A stretch of 60,000 bases of DNA from Cryptomeria japonica. Lineage: Eukaryota > Streptophyta > Pinopsida > Cupressales > Cupressaceae. The stretch covers positions 613,408,477-613,468,476 of the forward strand of contig NC_081408.1 of assembly GCF_030272615.1 (NCBI RefSeq), in the 5' to 3' direction. Position 1 is the stretch's first letter; the number at the start of each line of letters is the position of its first letter. The position numbers and the translations under genes are program-made. Below, in pieces: positions 8,887 to 21,561 of this stretch. Below the pieces are notes generated by a model, which did no database searches, was not told the DNA's origin, and saw only the letters and a program-made list of their open reading frames with translations.

Positions 8887-10113
8887 GTGACCAATGATGG
8901 TATTGTAGACGCCAGAACGATAAACAAAACTCAACCCGTTTTATCTTTGGGAACGAATCAATCATCTAATCCACATATAGGGAATAACATGACCTCCACA
9001 CATGTGAACGCTACACAAAACATGAACACAAGATACCCCAGGGTAAATGCTCCAAGAAGAAACTACACACCTCTAGGAGAACCTATTGAGTCAGCGCTCA
9101 AAAAGTTAATATAGACAAACATGATCACTTTACCTGAAGTAAGAGTGTATGAACCAGGTCCTTTCAAACCCACATGGTGGAATGATAATGATTTCTGTGA
9201 TTATCATCGGACTAAAGGTCATAAAACAACAAGTTGCTACAAATTGAAAAAATTGGTCCAAGATATGATAGACCAAGGGGGCATCACAATCGATACCGAT
9301 AAAACCTCAGCAAACACAAATCACATAATTTTTAAGGATCCATTTTTTAAGCATGACAAAGGGAAAGCTACCACATCAGGTACCCAAGACAATACAACTA
9401 ACTACACAAAGGTCTCATACGACTACACTATTCATGCCATTAGCTCAGGAGATATAGCAAACAATGATTCACTAGAAACAATTGATCAAGATGAGAAATA
9501 TCTAGACACTCACACAGATGATAACCAAATTTGTATGATATCAGAGGCACCAAAATATGATGATGATAGAAATCTTTGTCTCGGAGACTGGGTGCATGAT
9601 CAACCATCTCATTCAAGTTGGTTTGAAGATGGACTCATAGAACACATCATGGATGTCAAACATACACATAAAGACTATGAAGAGGGATTTAACATAAATC
9701 TTGATAACACAACATATGATACCGAAAAAACCTATAAGTCATATGATACAGTTGCTACGATCACCATAAATCCTAGAGACAAAGAATGTGCAGTAGTTAC
9801 TCGTAGATCAAAGGTAACTTTACAAGGAATACCACAAAATCAACCACTAGCAGTAGGGACCTATAATGTTGTTGAGCAACTTAAGAAAACTCTAGCACAT
9901 ATATCATTATTCAAACTTTTGCATATTTCACCCACTCATAGAGCTATACTGGACAAAGCACTTCAAGATTCAGTAGTGGACAAAGATATAGCTGAAAATG
10001 CCTTCCAGTCTATGGTAGGAAATTTGACACAAGACCCACTCATTGCATTCATAGAACAAGATATTCCTAGTGATAGACTACTTCATAATGACCCACTACT
10101 CCTGGAAGCTTAA
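8887..10113 (+). pseudogene. gag: gypsy gag C-terminal and zinc-binding region
   Basis: Two open pieces in the same frame (8887-9114 and 9121-10113) are separated by one TAG. The segment WWNDNDFCDYHRTKGHKTTSCYKLKK (described by parts: a WW pair, then Cys-Asp-Tyr-His, then Gly-His and a final Cys) is the zinc-binding motif typical of plant Tat/Athila-type gag, usually just before protease. It is followed by a long acidic, Asp/Thr-rich linker with motifs such as DKGKATT and YTKVSYDY that recur in the minus-strand element (44623-45095). The C-terminus leads straight into the protease in the same frame after a TAA. Confidence 0.8.
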
Positions 10114-10590
10114 ATTCATAAGAGAAGAATCAGAAGAGTACTCGTAGACGAAGGAGTCGGTCTCAACATTTGTACTTTAAAACTGGTTAAGGCACTAGGA
10201 TATTCTGAACTTCATATTGATTCATCCAAGAGGATAAATATCAAGGCATACAATGATGAAGAACGTCCATCAAAAGGCATTGTAACATGACCCATACAAG
10301 TGGGACCTATAAAAACAGAGGTCACTTTACAAGTCTTGGACAGAGAACTAGGATATAACATGTTATTGGGTTGCCCATGGATCCACACCATGCAAGTAGT
10401 ACCATCCACATTTCATCAATGTGTCAAATTCCCATATAATGGTATTGAAATCACCATAAAGGGTGATCCAAATCCCTTCCAACATTGCAATTACTTGAAA
10501 GAAAGTATGGCTAATTAGGTACCTATTAATCAACAAGCACCTCTCACTACACAACTAAAGGCATTAACAATCATAGAAACAAAAAAGGAT
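10114..10590 (+). pseudogene. retropepsin-like protease of the gypsy element
   Basis: After a TAA at 10111 the same frame reads RRVLVDEGVGLNICT, the aspartic protease active-site region (V-D-x-G-x-x-x-N form), then GYNMLLGCPWIH, the C-terminal I/L-L-G-x-x-W motif of these proteases. A TGA at 10288 and a TAG at 10516 interrupt the frame. The minus-strand element has an alignable copy (MIDGGVGLNICT at 44212). The enzyme would cleave Gag-Pol; this copy cannot be made intact. Confidence 0.85.
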
Positions 10591-12066
10591 ATGCCTTCAA
10601 CATCAACCTTACAAATACAAGATATGGATTGTGGAGAGTATTCTATTGCAAATAATTTAAGTGGGAAACAATTGTCTCTATCTCCTGAGTCTTTTGGGAA
10701 ACCTCACAATAAAATACAAAAACAAGACAAAGGAAAAGAAATTGTTAGATACACAGATTCATGCTCTTTCATTAGATGGGGTGACTTACAAGAAGAATCC
10801 TTGAACGAAGATGTTAACCATTGGATATATAGAGAAGAAGATCACATGACGATACCCAGAATACCCACATATCAATATGGCAATGGATTCAAAATCCTCC
10901 AGAGACATGGATATGATGTTACCATAGGCCCGGGGTTACAAAAACAAGGAAGACTAGAGCCTATTGTTCCTAATGATAATCCAGGGAATCAAGGATTGGG
11001 GTATAAGCATATACCACATATCACAGAGACAAGACAACGCACCCTTGATATACTAAATCGGCCAATAAAACCATCACACTACATACCACAAAGGGATTTT
11101 TCCACACAGGTGCTTCCATCTTCATCTCAAACAAGTAATCAAGTACCCACATCGCTTAGTGCAAAATCAGATGGGGAAGACATGAGACAACTCCTACAAG
11201 AACCTAGCACTGAATCACAAAATGATGGAGTTATTGATACAATGGTACAAGCTAATATTGCAATAGAGGCAGGTTTACCACCACCAGTTGAATCTCATCC
11301 ATGGTTATTGTCACTACTTTTGCCATGAGAAATGACTCATGCTCAACCTAACGATTCAGATGAAGAAATATTGCGAAGTCTTATACCACAATTAAGAAGG
11401 GTAACTAATGTCCAAAGAAGACCAGTCCATCTACACCAGAATCAGTGGCAAGAACAAGAAGAAATAATTGATGATATCTCACATGATGAAACATATATTG
11501 AAAGTGAGACAGACTCTCATGACTACGAGTTCTTATCACTCCATGATTCGAGAACACTAGCAAGTGTAATATTAAAATATCAAATAAAGCCTATACAAGA
11601 TGAAAATACACAAAGTCATTCAAACAATCAAGTCTTCATGTTATCAGAGTCTACTATAGAAGGGAGTAATGTTTTTCCCCTGGTACATTCACACTTGATT
11701 TATTAGGGGAAAGAAGGAAAACCAATGCTGGATTGGTTTGAAAATGAAAGCAATTGCAGAATTTCTCGGAGTTAGAGAGGGGCTTCCACAAGGTCATCAC
11801 AAAGCAGGGTTTGTTGTAGACCTGGATAGAACAACATACTTTGGAGAATAAAGTGCTTCTGCAACAGAAGATAAGGATCAAACTGCCCATAATGGTAAGA
11901 GCGAGTTAGGTAACCTTCCTATTGAAAGAGAAAGTTCAGCATTGCTTATAGAGGAAACAAAAGAAGTAAACATAGCAGAAGGGGAGGTTGTACATAACAT
12001 CCATCTGGCAAAATCACTAAGCAAAGAAGAAAAAGATAGATTCACTTTTCTTGGTCCTATGTAGAT
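10591..12066 (+). pseudogene. pol linker between protease and RT
   Basis: Pieces at 10591-11328 and 11332-11706 are in the pol frame, separated by a TGA. They form a hydrophilic linker with no clear domain. From about 11760 to 12060 the coding sense moves to another frame (it reads GLPQGHHKAGFVVDLD) and returns near 12067, so at least two frameshifting indels lie here. The final part, SKEEKDRF, leads to the region just before RT in this lineage. Confidence 0.6.
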
Positions 12067-12957
12067 ATGTCAGGCTTAGACTCTGAATTAGTGTTGCATC
12101 ATTTACCTTTGATACCAAGAGTTAAACCTTACAAGCAAAAATTGATAAAAATGCATCCAAGTATTGCATTACGGGTTAAAATAGAACTACAAAAGTTGTT
12201 GGATGTAGGTTTCATTAGACCTATTGATTACGTGGAATGGATATCCAACCTGGTACCTATGACTAAGCCCACATGAGGAATAAGAATCTCTACTAATTTT
12301 CGAGATCTAAATAAAGCTTGTCTTAAGGATGACTTCCTGCTACCAAATATCGATATGATAGTTGACCTAACAGCTGGAAATGAGATGCTATCCTTAATGG
12401 ATGGTTTTTCAGGATACAACTAGATTAAAATTGTACTAGAAGATCAACATAAAATGGCCTTTACATGCCCATGGGGAGCATACTACTGGAATGTGATGCC
12501 ATTTGGTCTCAAAAATGCTAGAGCAACATACCAAAGAGCCATGACAACATTGTTTCATGACATGATCCACAACATAATGGAAGATTATGTGGATGACATA
12601 TTGGTTAAATCACAGACAAGAGAAGGTCACCTTGCGGTCCTTGCATAGATATTTGATCGGTTGGAGAAGTATAATGTCAGACTAAACCCGAAGAAGTGTG
12701 TGTTTGGCGTAACAACAGGTAAACTATTAGGGTTTATAGTGTCAAACAGAGGAATTAAAATAGACCCTACCAAGGTCAAGGCAATCATTGATATGAAACC
12801 TCCATCAACACTTAAACAACTAAGAGGGTTACAAGGAAAATTACAATCCATAAGGAGATTCATAGCACAGTTGGCAGATAAGTGTCACCCATTCCAACAT
12901 TTATTCAGAAAAGGAGTTACCTTTAAATGGACAGAACAATGCCAAGAAGCTTTCTAG
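12067..12957 (+). pseudogene. pol: reverse transcriptase of the gypsy element
   Basis: The RT blocks appear in order: the N-terminal VGFIRPIDYVEWISNLV, the NFRDLNKACLKDDFLLP block, LMDGFSGYN with the first catalytic Asp, YYWNVMPFGLKNARATYQR, the catalytic YVDD (12586-12597), and LGFIVSNRGIKIDP. Stops are TGA 12274, TAG 12421, TAG 12646 and TAG 12955. The TAGs at 12421, 12646 and 12955 stand where Gln (CAG) is usual, and the TGA at 12274 where Arg is usual. Apart from the stops, the domain is complete. Confidence 0.95.
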
Positions 12958-12960
12958 GAT

Positions 12961-13881
12961 TTGAAAGATTATCTCTTAAACACACCAGTGTTAATATCCC
13001 CTACTCCAGGAAAACCTCTATTGTTATACATATCAGCAACAAATTCATCTCTAGGGGCTCTATTGGCACAACTTGACAAAAAAGGAAAAGAAAGAGCCAT
13101 TTATTATATAAGTAGGACTCTAAATGGCTATGAGCTTAATTATACCCCTATAGGGCGAGCATGCTTAGCAGTAATCTTTGCATCCCAAAAGCTCAGACAT
13201 TACATGCTGATTCATAAGGTACAACTCATTGCACACTTTGACCCACTCAAGCACCTATTGAGGAGAGAGACATTGATCGGGCGATTAGCTAAGTGGGTTA
13301 TTATCCTGAGCGAGTTTGATATAGAATACATAGATAGAAAAGCCATCAAATGACAAATTATAGCAGATCAATTAGCAGAGGCTCCTTTACAGGACAGTCA
13401 CCCGTTGCTGATAGACTTTCCAGACGAATTCGTGTTTACATTAACTACATCTGTAATGTGGAAATTATATTTTGATGGGTCATATACAAGTCATGGATCT
13501 GGAGCAGGGATTATTTTCGTCACCCCTCAAGGGGATGCTATATCGAAGTCATTTAGGATCAATTTACAATGCACAAACAATATAGCTGAATATGAAGCTC
13601 TCCTCATAGGGCTTTGTACAAGTGTACAGTGGAGAATACAAGAGTTATAGGTCTATGGTGATTCACAATTCATTGTAAACTAGGTCAATGATGATTACAA
13701 CACAAAGGATGACAAACTCATTCCTTATAAGAAGCTGGTAGAAGATTACGAGGAGCACTTCAATAAAATTACCTTTGAACAGATCCCAAGGATACAAAAC
13801 AAGGTAGCAGATGCAATGACTACCATAGGATCTCTTCTAAATATGCCTACTAACGAAACTCAGCTTGAGTTCATCATAGAA
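12961..13881 (+). pseudogene. pol: two RNase H domains of the gypsy element
   Basis: The first RNase H (from 12961) has PLLLYISATNSSLGALLAQ and RHYMLIHKVQLIAHFDPLKH, the usual gypsy domain, with its first Asp position occupied by Ser or Asn. After a linker, a second one begins at WKLYFDGSYTSHGSGAGIIF (13456 onward), with NNIAEYEALLIGL and VYGDSQFIVN supplying the Glu and Asp of an archaeal-type RNase H. This tandem arrangement is characteristic of Tat elements. Stops are TGA 13351, TAG 13648 and TAG 13681. Confidence 0.9.
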
Positions 13882-13884
13882 TAG

Positions 13885-15210
13885 TTGATTATATCGGCTT
13901 ATGAGACTCCCCTATCAGAATATGTATGTGCAATTGTGGGTCCAGAATCACCTTGGTACAATGAAATATATACATATTTACATACTCAATACATGTCACC
14001 GGATCTGTCCAGAAATCAAAAGAAGACCTTTATTCATCAGGCATCTAGATACACCATTATAGTTGATACTTTGTACAAAAAGGGCTTTGATGGAACTCTT
14101 CTCTGATGTCTTGATGAGAATGAAGCGCAACTTGCTTTAAAGGAAGTCCATGATGGAATTTGCAGGGCTCACCAAAGTGGTCCACCATTGTCAAAGAAAT
14201 TGCTGAGAACAGGTTATTACTAGCTAACTATGGAAAAGGATGCTTATAAGTATGTACAGAAATGTAAACAATGCCAAATGCCTGGAGACCTCATTCATGC
14301 ACCAGCACAAGATCTTCAACCCATTACATCACCATGGCCATTTTCACAATGGGGATTAGATCTAGTGGGTAAAATCAACCCTACTTCTTCCAATGGGCAC
14401 AAGTTCATCTTAACAGCCACTAAATACTTTACCAAATGGGTTGAGGCAATTCCTCTTACATACACTACAAGAAAACAGATAGTAAAATTCATTCTCAACT
14501 ACATTATATGTAGATAAGGGATTCCATTGTGCTTCGTTACAGATAATGGACATCCATTTAAAAACCAGGAAGTGAAAGAGTTGTGTGACAAATTTCACAT
14601 ACAACAGAGATTTGCCACGCCATATTATCCACAAAGCAATGGACAAGCATAGGCTACAAATAAAACAATATTGATAATTCTTAAGAAATTTATCACTGAC
14701 ATAGGAAGGGACTGGCATCTCCAGTTAAATCCCGCTCTTTGGGCTTACAGAACAGGAGTACATACACCTACAGGAGCAACACCATATTCCTTAGTCTATG
14801 GTACAATAGCAATACTCACCATTGAAATAAAAATACTGTCTCTAAGAGTTTCCTTACAGAACATCATATCAGAGGAAGACTACAGGGTAGCAAGGTTTCA
14901 AGAACTTGAAACCCTTGATGAAAAAAGACAAACAACATTCAACCATCTACAAGGATATCAAAACAGACTAAGATAGAGTTATAATAAAAGATTATGCCCA
15001 TGAACTTTTCAAGTGGGAGATCTAGTCCTTAAAGAGAATCAAAGGAACCTAGCGGAACGAGAAAAGCCAGGGAAATTTGAACCTAACTGGCTAGGTCCTT
15101 TCATCATAACAAGGGTTACAGGCAATGGAGCATATAATTTGGCTACCATGGAGGGAGATCCACTCTTTGACCCTATGAACAACATGCACCTTAAACGATA
15201 CTATACCTAA
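13885..15210 (+). pseudogene. pol: integrase of the gypsy element
   Basis: The zinc-binding HHCC part is visible (HDGICRAH, then CKQCQ near 14270). The core has LDLVGKI (first Asp) and FVTDNGHPFKNQEV (second Asp). The third acidic residue falls in NGQAxATNK, where x is the TAG at 14650-14652, so the catalytic Glu codon itself is lost. The C-terminal part carries the GPF-type module (NWLGPFIITRVTGNGAYNL) and ends YYT at 15210. Further stops are TAG 13882, TGA 14104, TAG 14221, TAA 14515, TAG 14974 and TGA 15001. Confidence 0.92.
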
Positions 15211-17671
15211 GGGCTGGGTTAGTTTCGGTTTTATTTTCCGCATTGTATACATATAGTTTCTTTTTAAAATGCATCATATTCTCAAAGTTTCTGCATTTTC
15301 ATATAGCAACATCAATAAAACAAGGCAATTGTTCAAGTTTATCATTCGTTTGCATTCAAGAGAAGCAAAGGTCATCTCCTTTCTTAGATATTTGGACATG
15401 AAATCTTTGAGGTCCTAAGCTCATTCATTTTCAACATTACCCTGTGACAACGCTTTACTTGTGGTTGGGTAGTGATTTCACTATTTGAGACTTGTTAACC
15501 CAAAATCTATCAATTGCTATATCTCAAACATATTAAGAAGATCTCTAATTCATTCTAGACACCTAGTTGATCATATGACTAGTGAAAAATCTAAAATTCT
15601 ACTTCAGTGCCGCTGTAATTGTCACACCTAAGTAGGTTTCATTACTTACAAGTAAAGGCAAGAAAATAAAAAGAAAAAGATCTATGCCAAATTCTTCTCA
15701 AGGCAAAAGAGCAATGATATATAATTGAAATATCACACATACGAGTGCACCAAGAAGCTTGACTATGGGAACATGCAAGTAACTCCATCAGGGCTATGGA
15801 CGCCTACTCGCAATGGAGCAATATTTGAGAAATTATAGTCTATAACCTCATCGGAGCTCTCAAGGCTTGCTGACAACGAGGCTCTATTCGGGATGCTTTT
15901 GAAGATAGAATAATCCATGTAGCTAGTCATATAGGCTGCTAAGGATCTTTAGTGAACACAAGAGCAGGAATTAACTCATTTGCACACACATGGGCAAAAG
16001 AAGATCAAAGTTTCAAGAATCAATGGGGAAGTTTTACGCGTCTCCATTTATAAATCCTAGTCACTAAGTATGTTAATTTGGATGTTCCAAGGGACCTTAG
16101 GGATCGATTGACTGCTTATCTAAGAAATGTTTTGACACCTCCAATTCAAATAATGTATTACAAATGCTAAAACAAACACAGTCAAACTTGTTCGAATAGG
16201 AAAAGCATCTTCATCATGCATATTGCATTAACATAGGTCATACCAAAAAATCATATAAAGTCCTGAAAAAATCCAAAAAATCATATAAAGTCCTGAGAAA
16301 ATCCAAAAACATTGAAAAACTCAAAATCCAAAAACATTAGAAAAAACTCAAAATCCAAAAACAATGAAAAACTCAAAATCCAAAAACATTCATATAACGT
16401 CCTTCGAAAATATCCAAAAAATAGTGAAAAATCTAAAAATCCCAAAAATATCCATATAACGTCCTGAAAAAAATAAAATAAAATAACAAACAAACATCCA
16501 TATAATGATCCTGAAAAAATCATCCAAAAACATTCAAATATCTATCTACATAATCCAAAAACATCGAAAAAGCTCTTGGAAAAGAACTAAAAAACGAAAA
16601 TCAATCAATCCAAAAACATCGAAAAAGCTCTTGGAAAAGAACTAAAAATCGAAAATAAATCAATCCAAAAACTTGCAATTAAATGTCTTGTGAGAAACAA
16701 ATACCCTAGCAGATATCCAGCAAACACTTCGCACGAAGTTAACAAAGGATACGACTATCCTGTCAAACATCTACAATCAACTGATCAAACTGTCTTATCA
16801 ATCATATCATATCCATATCAAGTGCTCATTATCTTGTCTTAAACAGAAGGTGATACACTTGAAATCAGGTAGGTCATTCTTAAACGGGGTCCACAACTTT
16901 CTGAGATCATACATTATCAACCATCATATCAAGCAACTAAGAATGAAGGCACAAGGTCATTATAGCTACTGAATTTTGTCTGGGTCAATCTTCATCTTTT
17001 ATCAATTGGCGACAGATTATGTTTCTATGCTACTCAAGGATGTCCACAAGTGACTAGAGGAGCTATGATGGGCATTATCTTTTTCTTTGTTTTCTGTTTG
17101 TGGTGTGAACCGATGAATTTCTAGGGAAATTGCTCTAGTGGGTGTCTGTGATAGGAGCATTTAGCTATTGGATGCCACACATACCTCGACCCCTAGTGTA
17201 ATTCCCAGAATGGAGGGTTCACTTCTTGTCTACTACGTGTTTGTTTCTACAATGAGATATCTTTACATCTTGGTTCCTTATACCCTCATGTGCTAAGCTT
17301 CATTGTTCAATAATAAGGCTCAATGATGAATATATATTGCGCAATAAAATATGTGACACGGGTTCGTGATTCTTTCAATTTCATTCTCATCTCATTTGCT
17401 TATTGATAGTTTGTTGATTTCTCATCTTCTCTCTAAATCGCATTCATTCTAACATTCTTTCTATCATCAATCTCTTCTCTCTATCATCTAACTAACATTT
17501 ATTCACGGTGTATCTGAGTTAAAAATTTGTTCAGCCATTATCATACAAAAGAAAAAAATAGATTTCATATAGATTCTATTGCATTCATAAATATCAGTTA
17601 GTATGCATTCATATAACTACCATTACATTCATTAACATCATTAATACATACATGTACTACCATTGCATTCA
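15211..17671 (+). other. non-coding 3' side of the gypsy element with tandem repeats
   Basis: No coding sequence was seen. At 16240-16550, units containing CATATAAAGTCCTGAAAAAATCC or AAAATCCAAAAACATTGAAAAAC-like blocks recur irregularly. At about 16553-16665 a 55-bp unit (ATCCAAAAACATCGAAAAAG, then GCTCTTGGAAAAGAAC) is duplicated. Tandem repeats between pol and the 3' LTR are known from Tat/Ogre-type elements. A 3' LTR boundary is not evident. An ATG/CAT-rich simple stretch near 17540-17690 belongs to the 3' tail of the PMD element on the other strand. Confidence 0.55.
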
Positions 17672-17824
17672 TTAATCATATAGAATCAAATAGATATGCA
17701 TCATAAAACTCATAGCATCATATAAGCATACATGGAAAACAAAACATAAATAGATCATTGCCAAAACCTGCATATCATATATATATAACTCAAAAATGAT
17801 AATTACGAATACAATAAACAAGCC

Positions 17825-19800
17825 CGAAGGCTCAGATAACATGATCAAAAATGTCTCAACCAACACTGCCTCTGTCAGCAGGTGGATCTTGTCCACTAGA
17901 TCCTGCCCCAGGATGTCAAGGTGGTCCCATAACACCACCACTACTAGTCCGTCGTGAAGTAGATCTACTCGATCTCCTCCCCATAAAGGCACTAAAACTA
18001 GGCTCTCTCTGATCCTCGGGGACAGCTCTCTTATATGCCTATCGATAGTATATAGCCTCCTGTGCAACGGTGAAATACCTATCTACCTGGTCGCGTGCAT
18101 CTGTACCTAGTCTAAATAGCTGATCAAATCCATCCATGGTAATCTGACCTCTCCAAACTGCCTCATCTCTCTCCCTATGGAGACGATCCCTCTCAGCCTC
18201 AAGTGCACTGTAGTCTGCACGGTAGGTCTCCTACTCGACATCTCATCTAGCGACCTCATCCTCCAAACTCTGGATCCACGCCCTAAGAGTTTGCGGATCA
18301 TCCTCATCACCCACCTGTCCTCTCCCACCCTATGCAATAGGCACATCCTCCAGCTCCGGCATAACCTCATTATCCTCCCCACCCTCATTGCTCAATGACT
18401 CAGAAAAATCATCGCTATCCCCATTGCTGATAGACTCGATGTCTCCACCAATGTCTACATCCTCTCCCTCACCCCTTGCTCCCTCATTTCCCTCAGCTCC
18501 TCCCTCATCACCCTCACCAAATCCTTCGACTCCACCCTCCCCTCCTCCACCAACTCTCTCCCCTGCGTCTATCCTCAACCGCTGTCTAGGATGGCGAATT
18601 TGTTGTGTTGTAATCGAAATAGCAGGATCAATAAGTGGAACCGTCCTGTGTCTAGAAAACCATGCATCATACTCCGGCGTCATCCCTAGATCCACTGCAC
18701 CTCTACCTCAACCCTAGAGTAATGGCTGCAAAGCATCAAACTCAACAGAAGCAACATGTGGTTGTATGCACACACCCCAATCAAATACCTCCTGAGGTAC
18801 GCGAGCAAAATAAGTGGTAACCACTGGTGTCACCCGTACCTCACCAAACTATCTCAGTACCCACCCTGGAAGATACATCTCGATAATCCATTGGGTCTTG
18901 AAAGTCCTACCGATCAGATATCTCTATTGTCAGTAGAAAGGCATGTGCACTGCATCATCTGCCCAATTGGGGCAATCTAAGTATGGTCTCCAAATGAAAT
19001 GCTGCAAAATTTCAAACTGATGCCTCCAGTACAAGGTGTTACCTAAACCCCTCTGTCTGGTACCTGTTGTGTACCTAAAAGCATAAGGCTCACCAGGCTG
19101 CAAATCAACATGAATGACAGGTCTCGAAATAGAAATATGCTCCCATGCCCAAGTCTGGAGCAATGTCACACCACAATTGATAGACCAATATCCAAGATAT
19201 ACAATCCCATGCATTTGATAATACAACATGGCCAGTAGACATGGACCCCACGCATATACTCGTCGATGAACAATCATATCATAGAGCACTCTACCCCATC
19301 CAACTGGAAATCCATGACCTTGTTTGTCAGGTATCAACAAACCACCAACAACACTACATAGTACAATAGTCATATCATCATAATCCAACCAGGCCCAAGG
19401 GATGTCATAACAGCCACTGATCTGCAAGTCATGTATCTCACACTAGAAAAGTGCACACAATCCAATAATGCCATCATCATGGTCGTACACAAAACTCTCA
19501 CCATGAATCAGAATAAGCAGCATACACCATACATCCTCTAACGTAATGGATGCCTCCCCAATAGGAAGATGGAATGAACAAGTCTCTGAATGCCACTGCT
19601 CTATCAAAGTTGTAATCATGGCCCTGTTGGTCATAACCTTTGGCAAGTGTAAAACATGATATAAACCAAGCTGTCAGATATGCTCAATCTCCTCATCAAG
19701 TAAGTTAGCTCGAAGATCAACTCCATTGGGTCTGCTCTAACGGCAATATAGCACTCCAATGTTCTCCTGCAACCAGAAAATGTTGAAAATATCAGATATC
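17825..19800 (-). pseudogene. plant mobile domain (PMD) type ORF of a transposable element
   Basis: On the minus strand from about 19730, the frame gives GLYHVLHLPKVMTNRA, then TLIEQWHSETCSFHLPIGEASITLEDVW (residues spread over 19646-19500), the hallmark opening of the plant mobile domain. It continues in 19427-18930 with ISGCYDIPWAWLDYDD, ACGVTLLQ-type helices, LLQTWAWEHI and a proline-rich turn. The next part, TPEYDAWFSRHRTVPLI (18695 onward), is the usual region after PMD, followed by a Gly/Glu-rich linker and a coiled-coil tail to about 17825. Several stops interrupt it. PMD is known in both host MAIN-like genes and transposons; the decay and setting point to a transposon copy. Confidence 0.75.
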
Positions 19801-19859
19801 GGATCACGAAAAACAAAAAATATTTTCAAACGCATGACAAAAATTACACAAACAATGAA

Positions 19860-20070
19860 TGTGCAATAGTTATTACTAATGTGGTATACTTATAGCTTTT
19901 GCGTAACATTAACAGCTAATGTGTAATGACATGAATGGATGCGTAACATTAGACACTATTGCGATATAAATGAGCTAATGTGTAACATTAATGACAAATG
20001 CATAACATTTAAAGTGTTTGTGATACATTAAGAATGAATGCATAAAAACCAATAGGAGAATGTGTAACAC
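19860..20070. repeat. GTAACATT hairpin-word array upstream of the PMD ORF
   Basis: Words built on TGCGTAACATTA recur about every 20 nt. Clear hairpins are 19906-19922 (ACATTA, loop ACAGC, TAATGT), 19976-19990 (TAATGT, GTA, ACATTA) and 19996-20010 (AAATG, loop CATAA, CATTT). 19938-19950 forms a weaker one (GATG, CGTAA, CATT with one G-T pair). The array precedes the PMD ORF on the minus strand, the position of a leader. Confidence 0.65.
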
Positions 20071-20079
20071 AATGGAAAA

Positions 20080-21503
20080 ATTGATCATTGATTTTTTTTT
20101 GGAAAATAGCAAAAAATAGGTAAAAAATCAAGAAAATTTTGGAAAAATACCATGCCGCCAGTCCCAAGAGGTCTCTGATATGAATGTTTTTTAATATATA
20201 TTTTTTATATGATAATTAATATTTTGGGAGTAGTTAAGGATAAGGAGATCATTCTTCTATTTGATAGTCTATTGCCATCCTTATGTTATATTGTACTTTT
20301 GTTCTAGGAAAGCTTTTGATCTTTCGCAATTAGTGTGGGTTTTTTAAGGTGACTCTTTATATGTCCTAAAATTGTATGAGCCTAATAGCTTCTACTCTTG
20401 TTCATAGTTTGGTGGCTCTAAACAATGGCTCCTTTGAAGAAGCGTGATCCTTGTAATTTTGGCCTTCCATGATGTGAAAAGAGGTTATGTTATGAATAAT
20501 GGTCCAGATGATTTAGTTATTTCTTATTATCTTGAGTATGAGTAAATCTGGGCTTCCTTGGCTATGGTCACTATTTTCTACTAACTATTGTGATTTAGTG
20601 TGATTTGAGCATGGACTTCAAGTAATCAAGAGGGTGGAAACAATCTTCAAGTGTTAGGGGATATGCGACCTTGACCTAGGGATGAAAGTATCAGGAAAGT
20701 ATAAGTGATTCATGTGTAGATCAATGTATCATTCACCTATTAATTCCTAGCAACATTCTCAAATAAACAAGCAAAGAGGTATGTTGAGTGCATATATAGA
20801 TTTTATGTTGCCATGATATAAGTAAGATATCAAACATGTAACTTAGATTGATTTGGAATTTCATTCATAAATATTAGATCTTCCTTGTGGATTTTTGAAT
20901 GCATAATGTCTCGTTGATTTCAATATCTTTATTGCAAGTACTCTTTTCAGCATGAAACTCCACTCATTGAGGTCTCTTACTAAATGCAAGTCAGTTATCC
21001 TATCAATGATGATATATTTTGCATGCATTTTATGGGGAAATCTTATTAATAGCTATGGTTGGGTTGTTCATTGTTTTGTGAAAATATATACAAGTAGATT
21101 GGGACATTAGAGTTATAATGATATTACATTATCTAGAAATTCAATAAATAGAGTAGTTTAAAGTTAGATAACCATAAACATCTAACTCGTGTGGCAAAGT
21201 TATGTGATAATCTCTTCTTACTATAAAAGACTTGGCATCAAAACTAGATAGGCTTTATAGCCTATAAGTCCTCACTAGATAATTATTAATTAGTGAGTAT
21301 ATTATTAGGAGGGCATGAAAAAAATTATGAACAAATTAATAGAATGATCATGTAGTGATCTATCAAGTATAACATGATATATGACCTTGATTGTGCACTC
21401 AACTAATTGTTTCAATATTATAATTTATAAATGATTATATAGTATAATTTATATTATTCTCATATTTTTTAGGGATATATAAGATATGACAAAATAAGAA
21501 TAC

Positions 21504-21561
<58 letters not shown>

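Larger units (their letters stand above)
6099..15210 (+). mobile_element. Ty3/gypsy retrotransposon, Tat-type organisation, degenerate
   Basis: The order is gag, CCHC-like zinc region, protease, reverse transcriptase, RNase H, second RNase H, integrase. Two RNase H domains in a gypsy element is a known trait of the plant Tat lineage. From 9112 to 15210 almost all coding sequence stays in one frame, apart from an excursion at about 11760-12060. It is interrupted by 12 TAG, 6 TGA and 2 TAA codons, so the element is dead but not scrambled. Gag is interrupted by a solo LTR (7244-8599). Flanking LTRs were not securely identified. Confidence 0.9.

Noticed and set aside
9112-15210. Alternative genetic code or programmed readthrough of TAG/TGA
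   Set aside because: The stops are many and scattered, include TAA, and coexist with frameshifts and a lost catalytic Glu; decay explains them better.
18388-18717. Pro/Ser-rich plus-strand ORF
   Set aside because: Antisense to the Gly/Glu-rich linker of the PMD ORF.
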